40,529 bases of DNA from SZUA-430 sp034440355 (GTDB lineage: Bacteria > Pseudomonadota > Alphaproteobacteria > Micropepsales > Micropepsaceae). The notes below the pieces were generated by a model. The model saw nothing but the letters and a program-made list of their open reading frames with translations, did no database searches and was not told where the DNA came from. The stretch lies in NCBI GenBank assembly GCA_034440355.1, contig JAWXBY010000115.1, positions 1-40,529 of the forward strand. The letters are read 5' to 3'. The position numbers and the translations under genes are program-made. This document shows positions 30,858 to 38,392 of this stretch, one piece after another. Position 1 is the stretch's first letter; each line of letters opens with the position of its first letter.

Positions 30858-32840
30858 CTAGATCAAGTCGGGGATGAGAAGGCCGAAGGAGGCAAACAGC
30901 AGGGCAGCAACGCATCCGGCCCCAAGCACCAACCAAAGATGAACGGCGTAGGCTGCGGGCCGTTGCGCCTTTTCGGCACCAAACAGTAGCGTCACGGCAC
31001 CCCAAACGAGCAGTGCGATGCCTGCCCAAGGCAAAATGAACGCCGAAAGACTTGTTCCCGGCAAACCAATCATCAGCAGCAACGGCGATCCGGCGGCTGC
31101 GGCGAAGGACCAGGCGAACGTCGTCAGCGCTGCGCTCAACGTGACGGCGGCGAGGCCGAGTGGAACGCCGGGCCGGTGCCAAAAGCCGGACCACGCCTGC
31201 GTGCCATAGCGCAGGGCGCGTGTCAGGCCGACGAAGCTCCATGTCAGCGCCGACGCGATCATGAATGCGAGCGTGCCTGCGAGCGCGACGCTGGTGGGCG
31301 CTGCGGCGGGGTTGCCGTGTTCGGTGAGCGCCGCGATTTCTCGTGCGACGGCCGGCGCGCGGATGATGCTGGTGACGAACGCGGGCGGTTGCTTATGACG
31401 CGTGCATGAGGCGTCCGGGGCGTTCGACGGCTTGGCGAGGAAGGCGCGGATCATCGGTGCGCCACAGGTTTTGTCGCTGCGGACGCCGTGGCCATGGAAG
31501 GGGAGTTCGACGTAGTGCGCGCCGAGTTGTTCGGCCACGCTCTTCGATGTTTCCGCCGGCGTGATCGGATCCCACGACGCGCCGAGCACGAGCGTTGGTA
31601 CGGTGGTGCGTTCCGGCATGGGCATCGGTGCGCGGGCCTTGGCGTTCCAATTGCCGCAGATGTCGAAGTGACGGACGATCAGCGTCATGTGATCGCGTAC
31701 GAGGGGCCATTGGGCGGACGCTTGCTCATACGAGTCGCGTGAGTCGAAAGGGAAGCGTTCGTAGCATTCGACGGCGGCGTATTCGCCGTGGGTGATGCTG
31801 TTGGCGCGGCCGCGGAATTGATCGACCAGAAGCGCGAAGACTTCGCCGTCGCGCGCGGCCACGCGGTCGATCACGTAGGGGATCAGCGGATAGGCGTCGC
31901 GGTCGTAGAGAAGTTGGTGGATCACGGCGAGAAATGCCGACGGGCCGATCTTCACCTTATCGATCCAGTCGGCGGTCGCATCGAGGGATGGCACGACCAG
32001 CGGTTCGCGGATCAGGTCGGCCAATGCCTTCTGGAACGACGCCTCGACATCGCCGAAGCGTGCATGGCATGCGGTGTTGGCGGTGCAGGCGGCGGATAGT
32101 TTGCCGAGCGAAGCCATCATGTTGGCCACGACGTTGCTGGCGGGCGGCGCGTCCAACGCGTAGACGGAGTCGAGGACCAGTGCGTCGATGCGATCGGCGT
32201 GGTCGCGCAGATAAGCGAGGCCCACGGCCGTTCCGTAGGAGATGCCGTAGACCTTCCACTTCTCGAAACCCAGCGCTTTGCGCAGCGCTTCCATGTCGGC
32301 GACGGTCGCGTCGGTGCTGTACTTCGTGAGGTCCACACCGTCGGCGATCAGGCGGTCGTGGCAGCGTTTGTGGGCGAGGACGAGGTCTGCGGTTTCGGCG
32401 TCGGGTGAGAGGCCGCGGACGCTGGCCGTAAAAATGGCGTCACCGAGTTCGGGGCAGAGCGTCGGCCGCGAATGTTGGACGCCACGCTGGTCGAAGAGGA
32501 CCAGCGTGCGCGGGCCCAGCGGTTCTTCCAAACGATAACGATAGGCATCGACATCGCCTCCACCCGGTCCGCCGTGCAGCATGACAAGCGGGTCGGCGGG
32601 CTTGTTCGTTTTGGGCTCGACGACGGCGACCGCGAGTTCGATCTGGCGGCCGCGCGACTTTGCGTAGTCTTCCGGCACGCGAAGCCAGCCGCAGCGGACG
32701 CGTGCGCGCTCTTCTTGCGTCAGCGTGCCGACGTTTCGGCAGTCGGCGGCGCTGAGCTTAAGGGGAGCTGCATGCGCGTTAGAGACGAATATGGTGAACG
32801 CGGCGAGCGTCAGAGCAGCGACCCGAAGCCATCGCTCCAT
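30858..32840 (-). CDS. Exported alpha/beta hydrolase with C-terminal membrane domain
   Basis: This 660-aa protein has a signal peptide (MERWLRVAALTLAAFTIFVSNAHA). A TAP/prolyl-aminopeptidase-like alpha/beta hydrolase domain spans residues about 30-470. The oxyanion HGGPGGG lies at 89-95, the nucleophile S201 in GISYGTAVG, the acid in LGASWDPITPAE and the histidine in PFHGHGVRSD. About five hydrophobic segments follow from about residue 510 (VALAGTLAFMIASALTWSFV, VPLGLAAVTLSAALTTFAW, FILPWAGIALLVWGAVTLLFG, AVHLWLVLGAGCVAALLFAS). The family usually ends near residue 500, so the membrane tail is an add-on that would tether the enzyme facing the periplasm. A peptidase or esterase role is inferred. 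Confidence 0.88.
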   Translation of the reverse strand: MERWLRVAALTLAAFTIFVSNAHAAPLKLSAADCRNVGTLTQEERARVRCGWLRVPEDYAKSRGRQIELAVAVVEPKTNKPADPLVMLHGGPGGGDVDAYRYRLEEPLGPRTLVLFDQRGVQHSRPTLCPELGDAIFTASVRGLSPDAETADLVLAHKRCHDRLIADGVDLTKYSTDATVADMEALRKALGFEKWKVYGISYGTAVGLAYLRDHADRIDALVLDSVYALDAPPASNVVANMMASLGKLSAACTANTACHARFGDVEASFQKALADLIREPLVVPSLDATADWIDKVKIGPSAFLAVIHQLLYDRDAYPLIPYVIDRVAARDGEVFALLVDQFRGRANSITHGEYAAVECYERFPFDSRDSYEQASAQWPLVRDHMTLIVRHFDICGNWNAKARAPMPMPERTTVPTLVLGASWDPITPAETSKSVAEQLGAHYVELPFHGHGVRSDKTCGAPMIRAFLAKPSNAPDASCTRHKQPPAFVTSIIRAPAVAREIAALTEHGNPAAAPTSVALAGTLAFMIASALTWSFVGLTRALRYGTQAWSGFWHRPGVPLGLAAVTLSAALTTFAWSFAAAAGSPLLLMIGLPGTSLSAFILPWAGIALLVWGAVTLLFGAEKAQRPAAYAVHLWLVLGAGCVAALLFASFGLLIPDLI

Positions 32841-32862
32841 GTGTGACGCTCCCGAGGTTCGT

Positions 32863-33483
32863 TTAGCTCTGCTTGCGGGTGGCGATGTCGTCGAGCTGGC
32901 GGCGCATGATTTCGAGTTGCGCCTTCAGGTCGGCGATTTCTTCGTCGCGCGGCTGGGCCGGTTCTGCCAAGTCGTCGACTCCGTTTGCCGGCGGGCCGCC
33001 GCCTTCTTCGCGCGCCTTCATCAAGGCGCCGAACGGCGTGAACATGCGCATCGCGCGTTCGAACATCTGCATGTTCTGGCGGGCGATGGATTCAAATTCC
33101 TTCAGCATGCCCTTGCCGCCGAAGGTGGACTGCACCTGCTCGCGGATGCGTTCGTGATTGCGCGAGAACGAATCCATGCTGAGGTTCAGATAGCCGGGCA
33201 CCAAGGCCTGCATGCTGTCACCGTAGAAGCGGATCAGCTGACGCAGGAATTGGATGGGCAGCAGTTGCTGTCCGCCTTTGCCTTCTTCTTCGAAGATGAT
33301 CTGCGTCAGGACCGAGCGCGTGATGTCGTCGCCGGACTTCGCGTCGTAGACGTTGAATTCCTGACCGCGCTTTACCATGTCGGCCAAGTGGTCCAGCGTG
33401 ACGTAGCTTGACGTCGCCGTGTTGTAGAGGCGGCGGTTCGCGTATTTCTTGATCGTAATCGGTTCGTTGGTCGGGGTCGTCAT
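32863..33483 (-). CDS. phaR: Polyhydroxyalkanoate synthesis repressor PhaR
   Basis: This 206-aa DNA- and PHB-binding repressor controls phasin and PHB-synthesis genes. It has the N-terminal PHB_acc_N domain, ITIKKYANRRLYNTATSSYVTLDHLADMVKRGQEFNVYDAKSGDDIT. A PHB accumulation regulatory repeat follows (FLRQLIRFYGDSMQALVPGYLNLSMDSF). A coiled coil (EEIADLKAQLEIMRRQLDDIA) ends the protein. ATG 33483 follows GAGGGCATCG; an upstream start at 33525 is less likely. It is divergent from phaA across 241 bases that contain a strong inverted repeat (33506-33541). Confidence 0.96.
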   Translation of the reverse strand: MTTPTNEPITIKKYANRRLYNTATSSYVTLDHLADMVKRGQEFNVYDAKSGDDITRSVLTQIIFEEEGKGGQQLLPIQFLRQLIRFYGDSMQALVPGYLNLSMDSFSRNHERIREQVQSTFGGKGMLKEFESIARQNMQMFERAMRMFTPFGALMKAREEGGGPPANGVDDLAEPAQPRDEEIADLKAQLEIMRRQLDDIATRKQS

Positions 33484-33505
33484 CGATGCCCTCGGTGTTC
33501 GGCTT

Positions 33506-33541
33506 ATGCTGCGCCGCATCCGCATCCATATTGCGCAGCAT
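33506..33541. promoter_or_regulatory. Inverted repeat upstream of phaR, candidate PhaR operator
   Basis: ATGCTGCGC (33506-33514) and GCGCAGCAT (33533-33541) are perfect 9-base inverted repeats with an 18-base spacer that contains two more CGCATC units. It lies 23-58 bases upstream of the phaR start. PhaR proteins are known to bind TGC/GCA-rich sites and to repress their own gene. This site fits, but binding is inferred. Confidence 0.55.
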
Positions 33542-33724
33542 TCTAGGCGACTTCGGGGTGCATTCCTATCGCAGATGCGTTAAGGCGAGGTGGCCCCCGT
33601 CGCTTTTCACGGGGCGTTCACTTTTGTCCTAAATATGGCTCAACCGCTTGGCCGCAAGGTCTTGGCCGTGCCATTGTCAGTGTTAACGGACGCTCATTCC
33701 CTGCCCCTTCAGGAGACCTCTTCC

Positions 33725-34900
33725 ATGACCGACGTCGCTATTGTTGCAGCTGCACGCACCGCCGTGGGCTCGTTCAACGGATCCTTCGCCAACCTGCCCG
33801 CGCATGACCTCGGCAAGGTTGCCATCAAGGAAGTTCTCAAGCGCGCGAAGGTCGACGCGAAGGAAGTCAGCGAGGTTATCCTCGGACAGATTTTGACCGC
33901 GGCGCAGGGGCAGAACCCGGCGCGCCAGGCGTCGATCAACTCGGGCGTTCCGGTCGAGGTTCCGGCGTGGATCGTTAATCAGCTTTGCGGTTCCGGACTG
34001 CGTGCGGTCGCGCTCGGCCATCAGGCGATCCTCAACGGCGACTCGTCGATCGTGGTCGCGGGCGGTCAGGAATCGATGTCGATGGCGCCGCATGCCGCGT
34101 ATCTGCGGGCCGGGCAGAAGATGGGGCCGCTCGAGTTCATCGACACAATGATCAAGGACGGTCTGATGGATGCGTTCAACGGCTATCACATGGGCAACAC
34201 GGCCGAGAACGTCGCCAAGGAATGGCAGATTACGCGCGAGCAGCAGGACCGGTTCGCGGTCGCCTCGCAGAACAAAGCCGAAGCGGCGCGCAAGGCCGGG
34301 CGCTTCAAGGACGAGATCGTGGCGGTCACGATCAAGGAGAAGAAGGGCGAGAAGATCGTCGACACCGACGAGTTCATTCGCGACGGCGTGACCTATGACG
34401 CGATCAAGGATCTGCGCGCGGCGTTCTTGAAGGACGGCGGCACTGTCACCGCGGCGAACGCCAGCGGCATCAATGACGGCGCGGCGGCCGTCGTTCTCAT
34501 GTCGCTCAAGGAAGCGGACAAGCGTGGGTTGAAGCCGCTCGCGATTATCAAGTCGTGGGCACAGGCGGGCGTCGATCCGAAGATCATGGGCACGGGGCCG
34601 ATCCCCTCGTCGCGCGCGGCGTTGAAGAAGGCTGGGTGGTCGGCGAGCGATCTCGACCTCGTCGAAGCCAATGAAGCGTTCGCGGCGCAGGCTTGTGCGG
34701 TCAACAAGGACATGGGCTGGGATACGGCCAAGGTGAACGTCAACGGCGGCGCGATTGCGATCGGGCATCCGATCGGCGCTTCAGGCGCGCGCGTTCTGGT
34801 GACGTTGCTGCACGAGATGCAGAAGCGCGACGCGAAGAAGGGGCTTGCTACGCTATGCATCGGCGGCGGCATGGGCATTGCCATGTGCCTGGAACGCTAA
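33725..34900 (+). CDS. phaA: Acetyl-CoA acetyltransferase (beta-ketothiolase)
   Basis: This 391-aa biosynthetic thiolase condenses two acetyl-CoA to acetoacetyl-CoA, the first step of PHB synthesis. The catalytic triad is in place: C88 (NQLCGSGLRAV), H348 (AIGHPIGASGAR) and C378 (CIGGGMGIAMCLE), as in the Zoogloea enzyme. AMI-type blocks such as GGQESMSMAPHA and MGNTAENVAKEWQITREQQD are present. ATG 33725 follows TTCAGGAGACC; the frame upstream to 33590 has no support. It begins the phaA - secreted protein - phaB run, facing phaR. Confidence 0.97.
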   Translation: MTDVAIVAAARTAVGSFNGSFANLPAHDLGKVAIKEVLKRAKVDAKEVSEVILGQILTAAQGQNPARQASINSGVPVEVPAWIVNQLCGSGLRAVALGHQAILNGDSSIVVAGGQESMSMAPHAAYLRAGQKMGPLEFIDTMIKDGLMDAFNGYHMGNTAENVAKEWQITREQQDRFAVASQNKAEAARKAGRFKDEIVAVTIKEKKGEKIVDTDEFIRDGVTYDAIKDLRAAFLKDGGTVTAANASGINDGAAAVVLMSLKEADKRGLKPLAIIKSWAQAGVDPKIMGTGPIPSSRAALKKAGWSASDLDLVEANEAFAAQACAVNKDMGWDTAKVNVNGGAIAIGHPIGASGARVLVTLLHEMQKRDAKKGLATLCIGGGMGIAMCLER

Positions 34901-34918
34901 GAGGCAACTTTTGGCGTC

Positions 34919-35308
34919 ATGAGAAAACTCGTTGCTCTGCTTTCGATCGCTGCGTCGTCGCTCTTGCCGGCCGCGGCGACCGCCGATTCCACCATGCCGG
35001 ACGGCGTGTTCGCCTGCCAGGTTCTGACGGTCGATCGGCTGACCGGTACCGGCAGCGATCGGTTCGCGCCGTCGGTGCTCGGCACCTTCTCGTTCGACGG
35101 CCTCGGTCGTTACACCCGCCTGGGCAAGACCGGTTTCGTCAATGTCCTGGGCGCCGAGATTAAGTTCGTCAGCGGCGAAGCCGAGGGCATCGTGGCGGTC
35201 ATGAAACTGGATCCGCGCGGGCGAACCTATCTGCATATCGACGGCGAGGTGACGGTTGCGCCTGCGGGCGATCCGAAGCAGGCCGATTTTGTGTGCTATC
35301 AACAATGA
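34919..35308 (+). CDS. Secreted small protein between phaA and phaB, unknown function
   Basis: This 129-aa protein has a signal peptide (MRKLVALLSIAASSLLPAAATA, cleavage likely before DST). The mature part of about 107 residues looks all-beta: FACQVLTVDRLTG, VLGTFSFDGLGRYTRLGKTGFV, EIKFVSGEAEGIVAVMKLD and TYLHIDGEVTV. It has two cysteines, one near each end (FACQ and FVCYQQ), which may form a disulfide. It is not a phasin and I know no family. Intergenic gaps of 18 and 43 bases make co-transcription with phaA and phaB likely, although PHB synthesis is cytoplasmic. Confidence 0.85.
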   Translation: MRKLVALLSIAASSLLPAAATADSTMPDGVFACQVLTVDRLTGTGSDRFAPSVLGTFSFDGLGRYTRLGKTGFVNVLGAEIKFVSGEAEGIVAVMKLDPRGRTYLHIDGEVTVAPAGDPKQADFVCYQQ

Positions 35309-35351
35309 GACAAGGACCGGCTCTTGAACCGCCGGCGCAACGGAGGAACGA

Positions 35352-36074
35352 ATGTCACGGGTAGCGATTGTTACGGGCGGCACGCGCGGCATCGGCGAGG
35401 CGGTTTCCGTCGCGCTGAAGAAGGCCGGCTACAAAGTCGCCGCGACCTATATGGGCAACGACGAGCGCGCGAAGGGCTGCGCGGACAAGCACGGCATCGC
35501 GTGCTTCAAGTGGGACGTCGCCGATTACGATCAGTGCATGAAGGGCGTTGCCGAAGTGGTGGCGAAGCTCGGGCCTGTCGACATTCTCGTGAACAATGCC
35601 GGCATCACGCGCGACGCGACGCTGAAGAAGCAGACGCGGGCGCAGTGGGATGAGGTGATGGACACCAATCTCGGCGGCTGCTTCAACATGTGCAAAGCGG
35701 TGTGGGACGGGATGCTGGACCGCGGGTTCGGACGCATCGTCAATATCGGTTCGATCAACGGACAAGCCGGGCAGTACGGCCAGGTGAACTACGCCGCGGC
35801 GAAGTCAGGCATTCACGGCTTCACGAAGGCCTTGGCGCAAGAAGGCGCGCCGAAGGGCATTACGGTCAACGCGATCGCGCCCGGCTACATCGACACCGAC
35901 ATGGTCGCCGCCGTGCCGCCGAACGTGCTTGAGAAGATCGTCGCGAAGATTCCGGTCGGGCGTCTGGGCAAAGCCGAAGAGATCGCGCGCGGCGTGATGT
36001 TCCTGGTGTCGGACGACGGCGGCTTCGTCACCGGCTCGACGATGTCGATCAACGGCGGCCAGCATATGTATTGA
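35352..36074 (+). CDS. phaB: Acetoacetyl-CoA reductase
   Basis: This 240-aa short-chain dehydrogenase reduces acetoacetyl-CoA to (R)-3-hydroxybutyryl-CoA with NADPH for PHB synthesis. The cofactor motif is TGGTRGIG (residues 8-15), NNAG is at 81-84, and the catalytic S134, Y147 and K151 are in NIGSINGQAGQYGQVNYAAAKSG. The C-terminal RLGKAEEIARGVMFLVSDDGGFVTGSTMSINGGQHM is nearly diagnostic of PhaB rather than FabG. GGAGGAACGA precedes the ATG. A strong terminator follows at 36098-36128. No phaC synthase is in the window. Confidence 0.96.
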   Translation: MSRVAIVTGGTRGIGEAVSVALKKAGYKVAATYMGNDERAKGCADKHGIACFKWDVADYDQCMKGVAEVVAKLGPVDILVNNAGITRDATLKKQTRAQWDEVMDTNLGGCFNMCKAVWDGMLDRGFGRIVNIGSINGQAGQYGQVNYAAAKSGIHGFTKALAQEGAPKGITVNAIAPGYIDTDMVAAVPPNVLEKIVAKIPVGRLGKAEEIARGVMFLVSDDGGFVTGSTMSINGGQHMY

Positions 36075-36097
36075 GGCGGTTTGCGCCTGGCAGCTTG

Positions 36098-36128
36098 AAC
36101 GGCGCCGGAAGGATCCGGCGCCGTTTTT
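36098..36128 (+). terminator. Rho-independent terminator after phaB
   Basis: A 10-bp GC-rich perfect stem (36100-36109 with 36114-36123) with a four-base loop AGGA can be lengthened by two A-T pairs. It is followed by TTTTT. It lies 24 bases after the phaB stop codon. Confidence 0.92.
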
Positions 36129-36517
36129 GTTTGTGAGAGTTAGGAAAGTCGTGGGTGGTCCGCCTTTGCGCCTTCGCGGACCATGACACGGGGGGAGTGC
36201 GTTTTCGTAAGAGCTAACGTGAGGCTGTTCGCGGCCCAACGCGGCCTCGCCGAAACGGTGTGATCTATCGGTGTCGTTTGCGGCAGTCTGTCGTGGCAGG
36301 AATGCCGCAATGGACGGGTCATCGCCTGCGCTTTCGAAATCGACGCGCGACGCTCAGTAACCTGTGATTAACGCAGGGGAATCTGGGCGTTCGTCGAACC
36401 ACATTGTTGCCATCATCCAAGGCCATAGACGCTCTTCGGGATTCGCGGGGTGTGGCTTGTTCGTGGGCGGCCTGAAAAGGGCCGGGGCCTGCGCGTCCCG
36501 TATTTGGAGCGTCGCCG
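36129..36517. other. Noncoding stretch before the DUF4908-like gene
   Basis: About 390 bases without a convincing gene. It contains a perfect 8-base inverted repeat TTGCGGCA/TGCCGCAA with a 17-base spacer (36278-36310) and a small hairpin CGGCC/GGCCG near 36470. Short open frames on both strands have no ribosome-binding sites or family likeness. It probably holds the promoter of the gene at 36518; no clear -35/-10 pair is visible. Confidence 0.4.
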
Positions 36518-37243
36518 TTGCGGACTATCGCGCGTCTGATCATCGTTGCCTTCGTCGCGCTGACCAGCGCGGGGGCCATGGTGTCGCGTGCGAATGACCG
36601 GCAGTTGGCGCCCGTCGCGCACTATGCGTCGGAGTTCTCGGGTATCGGATTTGTGCTCGACCTGTCGAGCGAATTGCCGAAGGTCAAGTTCGACCGGACC
36701 GACGAGATCCTTGTGCTGCGGTGGCAACCGGCGGCGGGCGGTGACCGGATCTTGTTGCGCGACGACGGCGAGATCGTGCTCAGGCTTTCGGGCCTCGGCG
36801 GCGTCACGTTGTTCACGCCGGAGAACCGGCGCGGCGTCCCGATGGCGCCGAACGGACCTGCTCAGCCACTGATGTGTCAGTCGCCGCCGATCGGCGCGGT
36901 GCGCGACATCGCCGGGCGCATCATGATGCAGCTGCGCGCGGAGATCGGGCGCGAGGTGCTGTTCGAGGCCAATTGGAACGCGGCCAGCAGCAATGCGGTC
37001 GCGCGCTGCGTGTTGTTCGACGCGATCCGCAATGCAGGCACCGCGCTCTTTGCGGTGGTGCGCACGGGGCCGGGCCGCGCGGGCGTCTCGAACTATCTCA
37101 AGCGGGCGCGTTTCGCGCCCGGCTATCCCGGCATCTCGATGCAAGGCGACATGTTGATCGTCAGCTTTTCCGTCGAGCAGGGCTTGGGCGGACGGCCGTC
37201 GTCGTTCGCCATTCGCAAACAGTTGAGCCAGATCTTCCGTTAA
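36518..37243 (+). CDS. Exported DUF4908-like protein
   Basis: This 241-aa protein starts at TTG 36518 (TTTGGAGCG upstream). The N-terminus RTIARLIIVAFVALTSAGAMVSRA is a signal peptide or anchor. The first half of the mature part contains VKFDRTDEILVLRWQPAAGGDRILLRDDGEIVLRLSGLGGVTLFTPENRRGVPMA. This resembles the core of DUF4908 proteins known from Caulobacterales and relatives; I am only fairly sure of that match. The second half is FDAIRNAGTALFAVVRTGPGRAGV and FAPGYPGISMQGDMLIVSFS. The function is unknown. Its stop interlocks with that of the convergent cupin gene (37240-37243). Confidence 0.78.
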   Translation: MRTIARLIIVAFVALTSAGAMVSRANDRQLAPVAHYASEFSGIGFVLDLSSELPKVKFDRTDEILVLRWQPAAGGDRILLRDDGEIVLRLSGLGGVTLFTPENRRGVPMAPNGPAQPLMCQSPPIGAVRDIAGRIMMQLRAEIGREVLFEANWNAASSNAVARCVLFDAIRNAGTALFAVVRTGPGRAGVSNYLKRARFAPGYPGISMQGDMLIVSFSVEQGLGGRPSSFAIRKQLSQIFR

Positions 37244-37653
37244 GCCGGACGCCAGCCGGGCGGAGCCATTTCGAAGCCTTCGAACGTGAAGGCCGGGGCG
37301 ACCGTGCAGCCGACGAGGGTGTAGGCGCCGAGGGGTTTTGCGCTTTGCCAGACGTGCTTCGGCACGATGACTTGCGGGCGCTCGCCCTTGGCGAGGTTCG
37401 CGCCCAGCAGTTGCTTTTGTGTTGTGCGGCCGTCGGCGGAAAGCGCGAGTTCGAGCGGGTCGCCGGCGTAGAAGTGCCAGGCCTCTGCCGCGTCGACGCG
37501 GTGCCAGTGCGAGCGTTCGCCCTGCTTTAAAAGGTAGTAGATTGCGGTTGAGGCGCCGCGGGCGCCGTCGTCGTCGCGGAAGGTTTCGCGGAAGTGGCCG
37601 CCTTCAGGATGCGGCTCTAGATTCAGCGCGCGGATGATTTCGTCGGCGGTCAT
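37240..37653 (-). CDS. DUF985 cupin protein
   Basis: This 137-aa single-domain cupin opens MTADEIIRALNLEPHPEGGHFRETF. The following blocks are typical of the DUF985/cupin_5 family: STAIYYLLKQGERSHWHRVDAAEAWHFYAGDPLEL, then VIVPKHVWQSAKPLGAYTLVGCTVAPAFTFEGFEMAPPGW. Histidines in HWHRV and the following E-WH form the likely metal site. No function is fixed for the family. ATG 37653 overlaps the stop of the upstream gene by 4 bases, so it is the last gene of the gloB transcript. Confidence 0.92.
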   Translation of the reverse strand: MTADEIIRALNLEPHPEGGHFRETFRDDDGARGASTAIYYLLKQGERSHWHRVDAAEAWHFYAGDPLELALSADGRTTQKQLLGANLAKGERPQVIVPKHVWQSAKPLGAYTLVGCTVAPAFTFEGFEMAPPGWRPA

Positions 37654-38387
37654 TTGGTTGGCTTGTCGCGGACGATGACCATGGGGCCGAAGGGGACGGC
37701 TTTATCTTCGCGGTTTTGCGAGGGGACCCAGAGGCTTGAGACGCTGCCGTCGAAGTAGAGCGCATCGGTGCAGTCGAGGGCGTCGCGGAAGAGGCGCGCG
37801 AATTTGCCGAACGAGACCGGGTTTTCGCTGATCACGAAGAACGCTTTCTGCGACCCGCGAATGCCGACGCCGTTGCGGATGAGGCGCGAGGGGCCGTCGT
37901 CTTGGATCGAGGGATGCATCGCGCCGTTGATGAGCAGCATCGGGCCGGACTGCGTGGCGGAGTCCGCGTTCTTGCGCTTCAGGAACGCGTCCGTCGTTTC
38001 GATGCCGACGTTGCCGGGCCTAAGGAAGAAGACGCCATTCGGCTTCATGTGGAAGTTGCCGGGGCCGTCTTTGGTCGAGATGCGGCCGATCTCGCGGCCG
38101 TCGATTTTCAAGAGGCCGACGGGCGAGCCGTCGAAGTGGAACATGCCGGCGTTCATGGCGAAGCGGACGGTCTTGGTGTCGTTCTTTTCCGCGTAGATGT
38201 GGAAGGCGCGGTAGGGCATGCCGCTGCTGTCGGCCCAGGCGAGCGCGATGTCTTGGGTCTTCGTGTCGACCGCGCAGACGGTGAAGCGGCTGCCGTCGAA
38301 GGTTTGTTCGAGGCAGGGCGCGTTCGCGTCGGCGCTCGCGGTGTTCGCCGAAAGGAACGCGAACGTCAGAGCCAACAATGCTCGCAT
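37650..38387 (-). CDS. Secreted phosphodiester-glycosidase-like (NAGPA/DUF2233) protein
   Basis: This 245-aa protein has a signal peptide (MRALLALTFAFLSANTASA). It has the NAGPA/DUF2233 fold markers: FAMNAGMFHFDGSPVGLLKIDGREIG, NGVFFLRPGNVGIE, ATQSGPMLLINGAMHPS, RNGVGIRGSQKAFFVIS and CTDALYFDGSVSSLWVPS. Family members include the mammalian uncovering enzyme (phosphodiester alpha-GlcNAcase) and bacterial exoenzymes of cell-wall or polysaccharide turnover; the substrate here is unknown. ATG 38387 gives the signal peptide. It sits 5 bases after gloB and overlaps the cupin gene by 4. Confidence 0.9.
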   Translation of the reverse strand: MRALLALTFAFLSANTASADANAPCLEQTFDGSRFTVCAVDTKTQDIALAWADSSGMPYRAFHIYAEKNDTKTVRFAMNAGMFHFDGSPVGLLKIDGREIGRISTKDGPGNFHMKPNGVFFLRPGNVGIETTDAFLKRKNADSATQSGPMLLINGAMHPSIQDDGPSRLIRNGVGIRGSQKAFFVISENPVSFGKFARLFRDALDCTDALYFDGSVSSLWVPSQNREDKAVPFGPMVIVRDKPTK

Positions 38388-38392
38388 CGTTG

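Noticed and set aside
36319..36579. 86-aa minus-strand frame before the DUF4908-like gene
   Set aside because: It has no ribosome-binding site, an Arg-rich shadow composition, and overlaps the 5' end of the gene at 36518.
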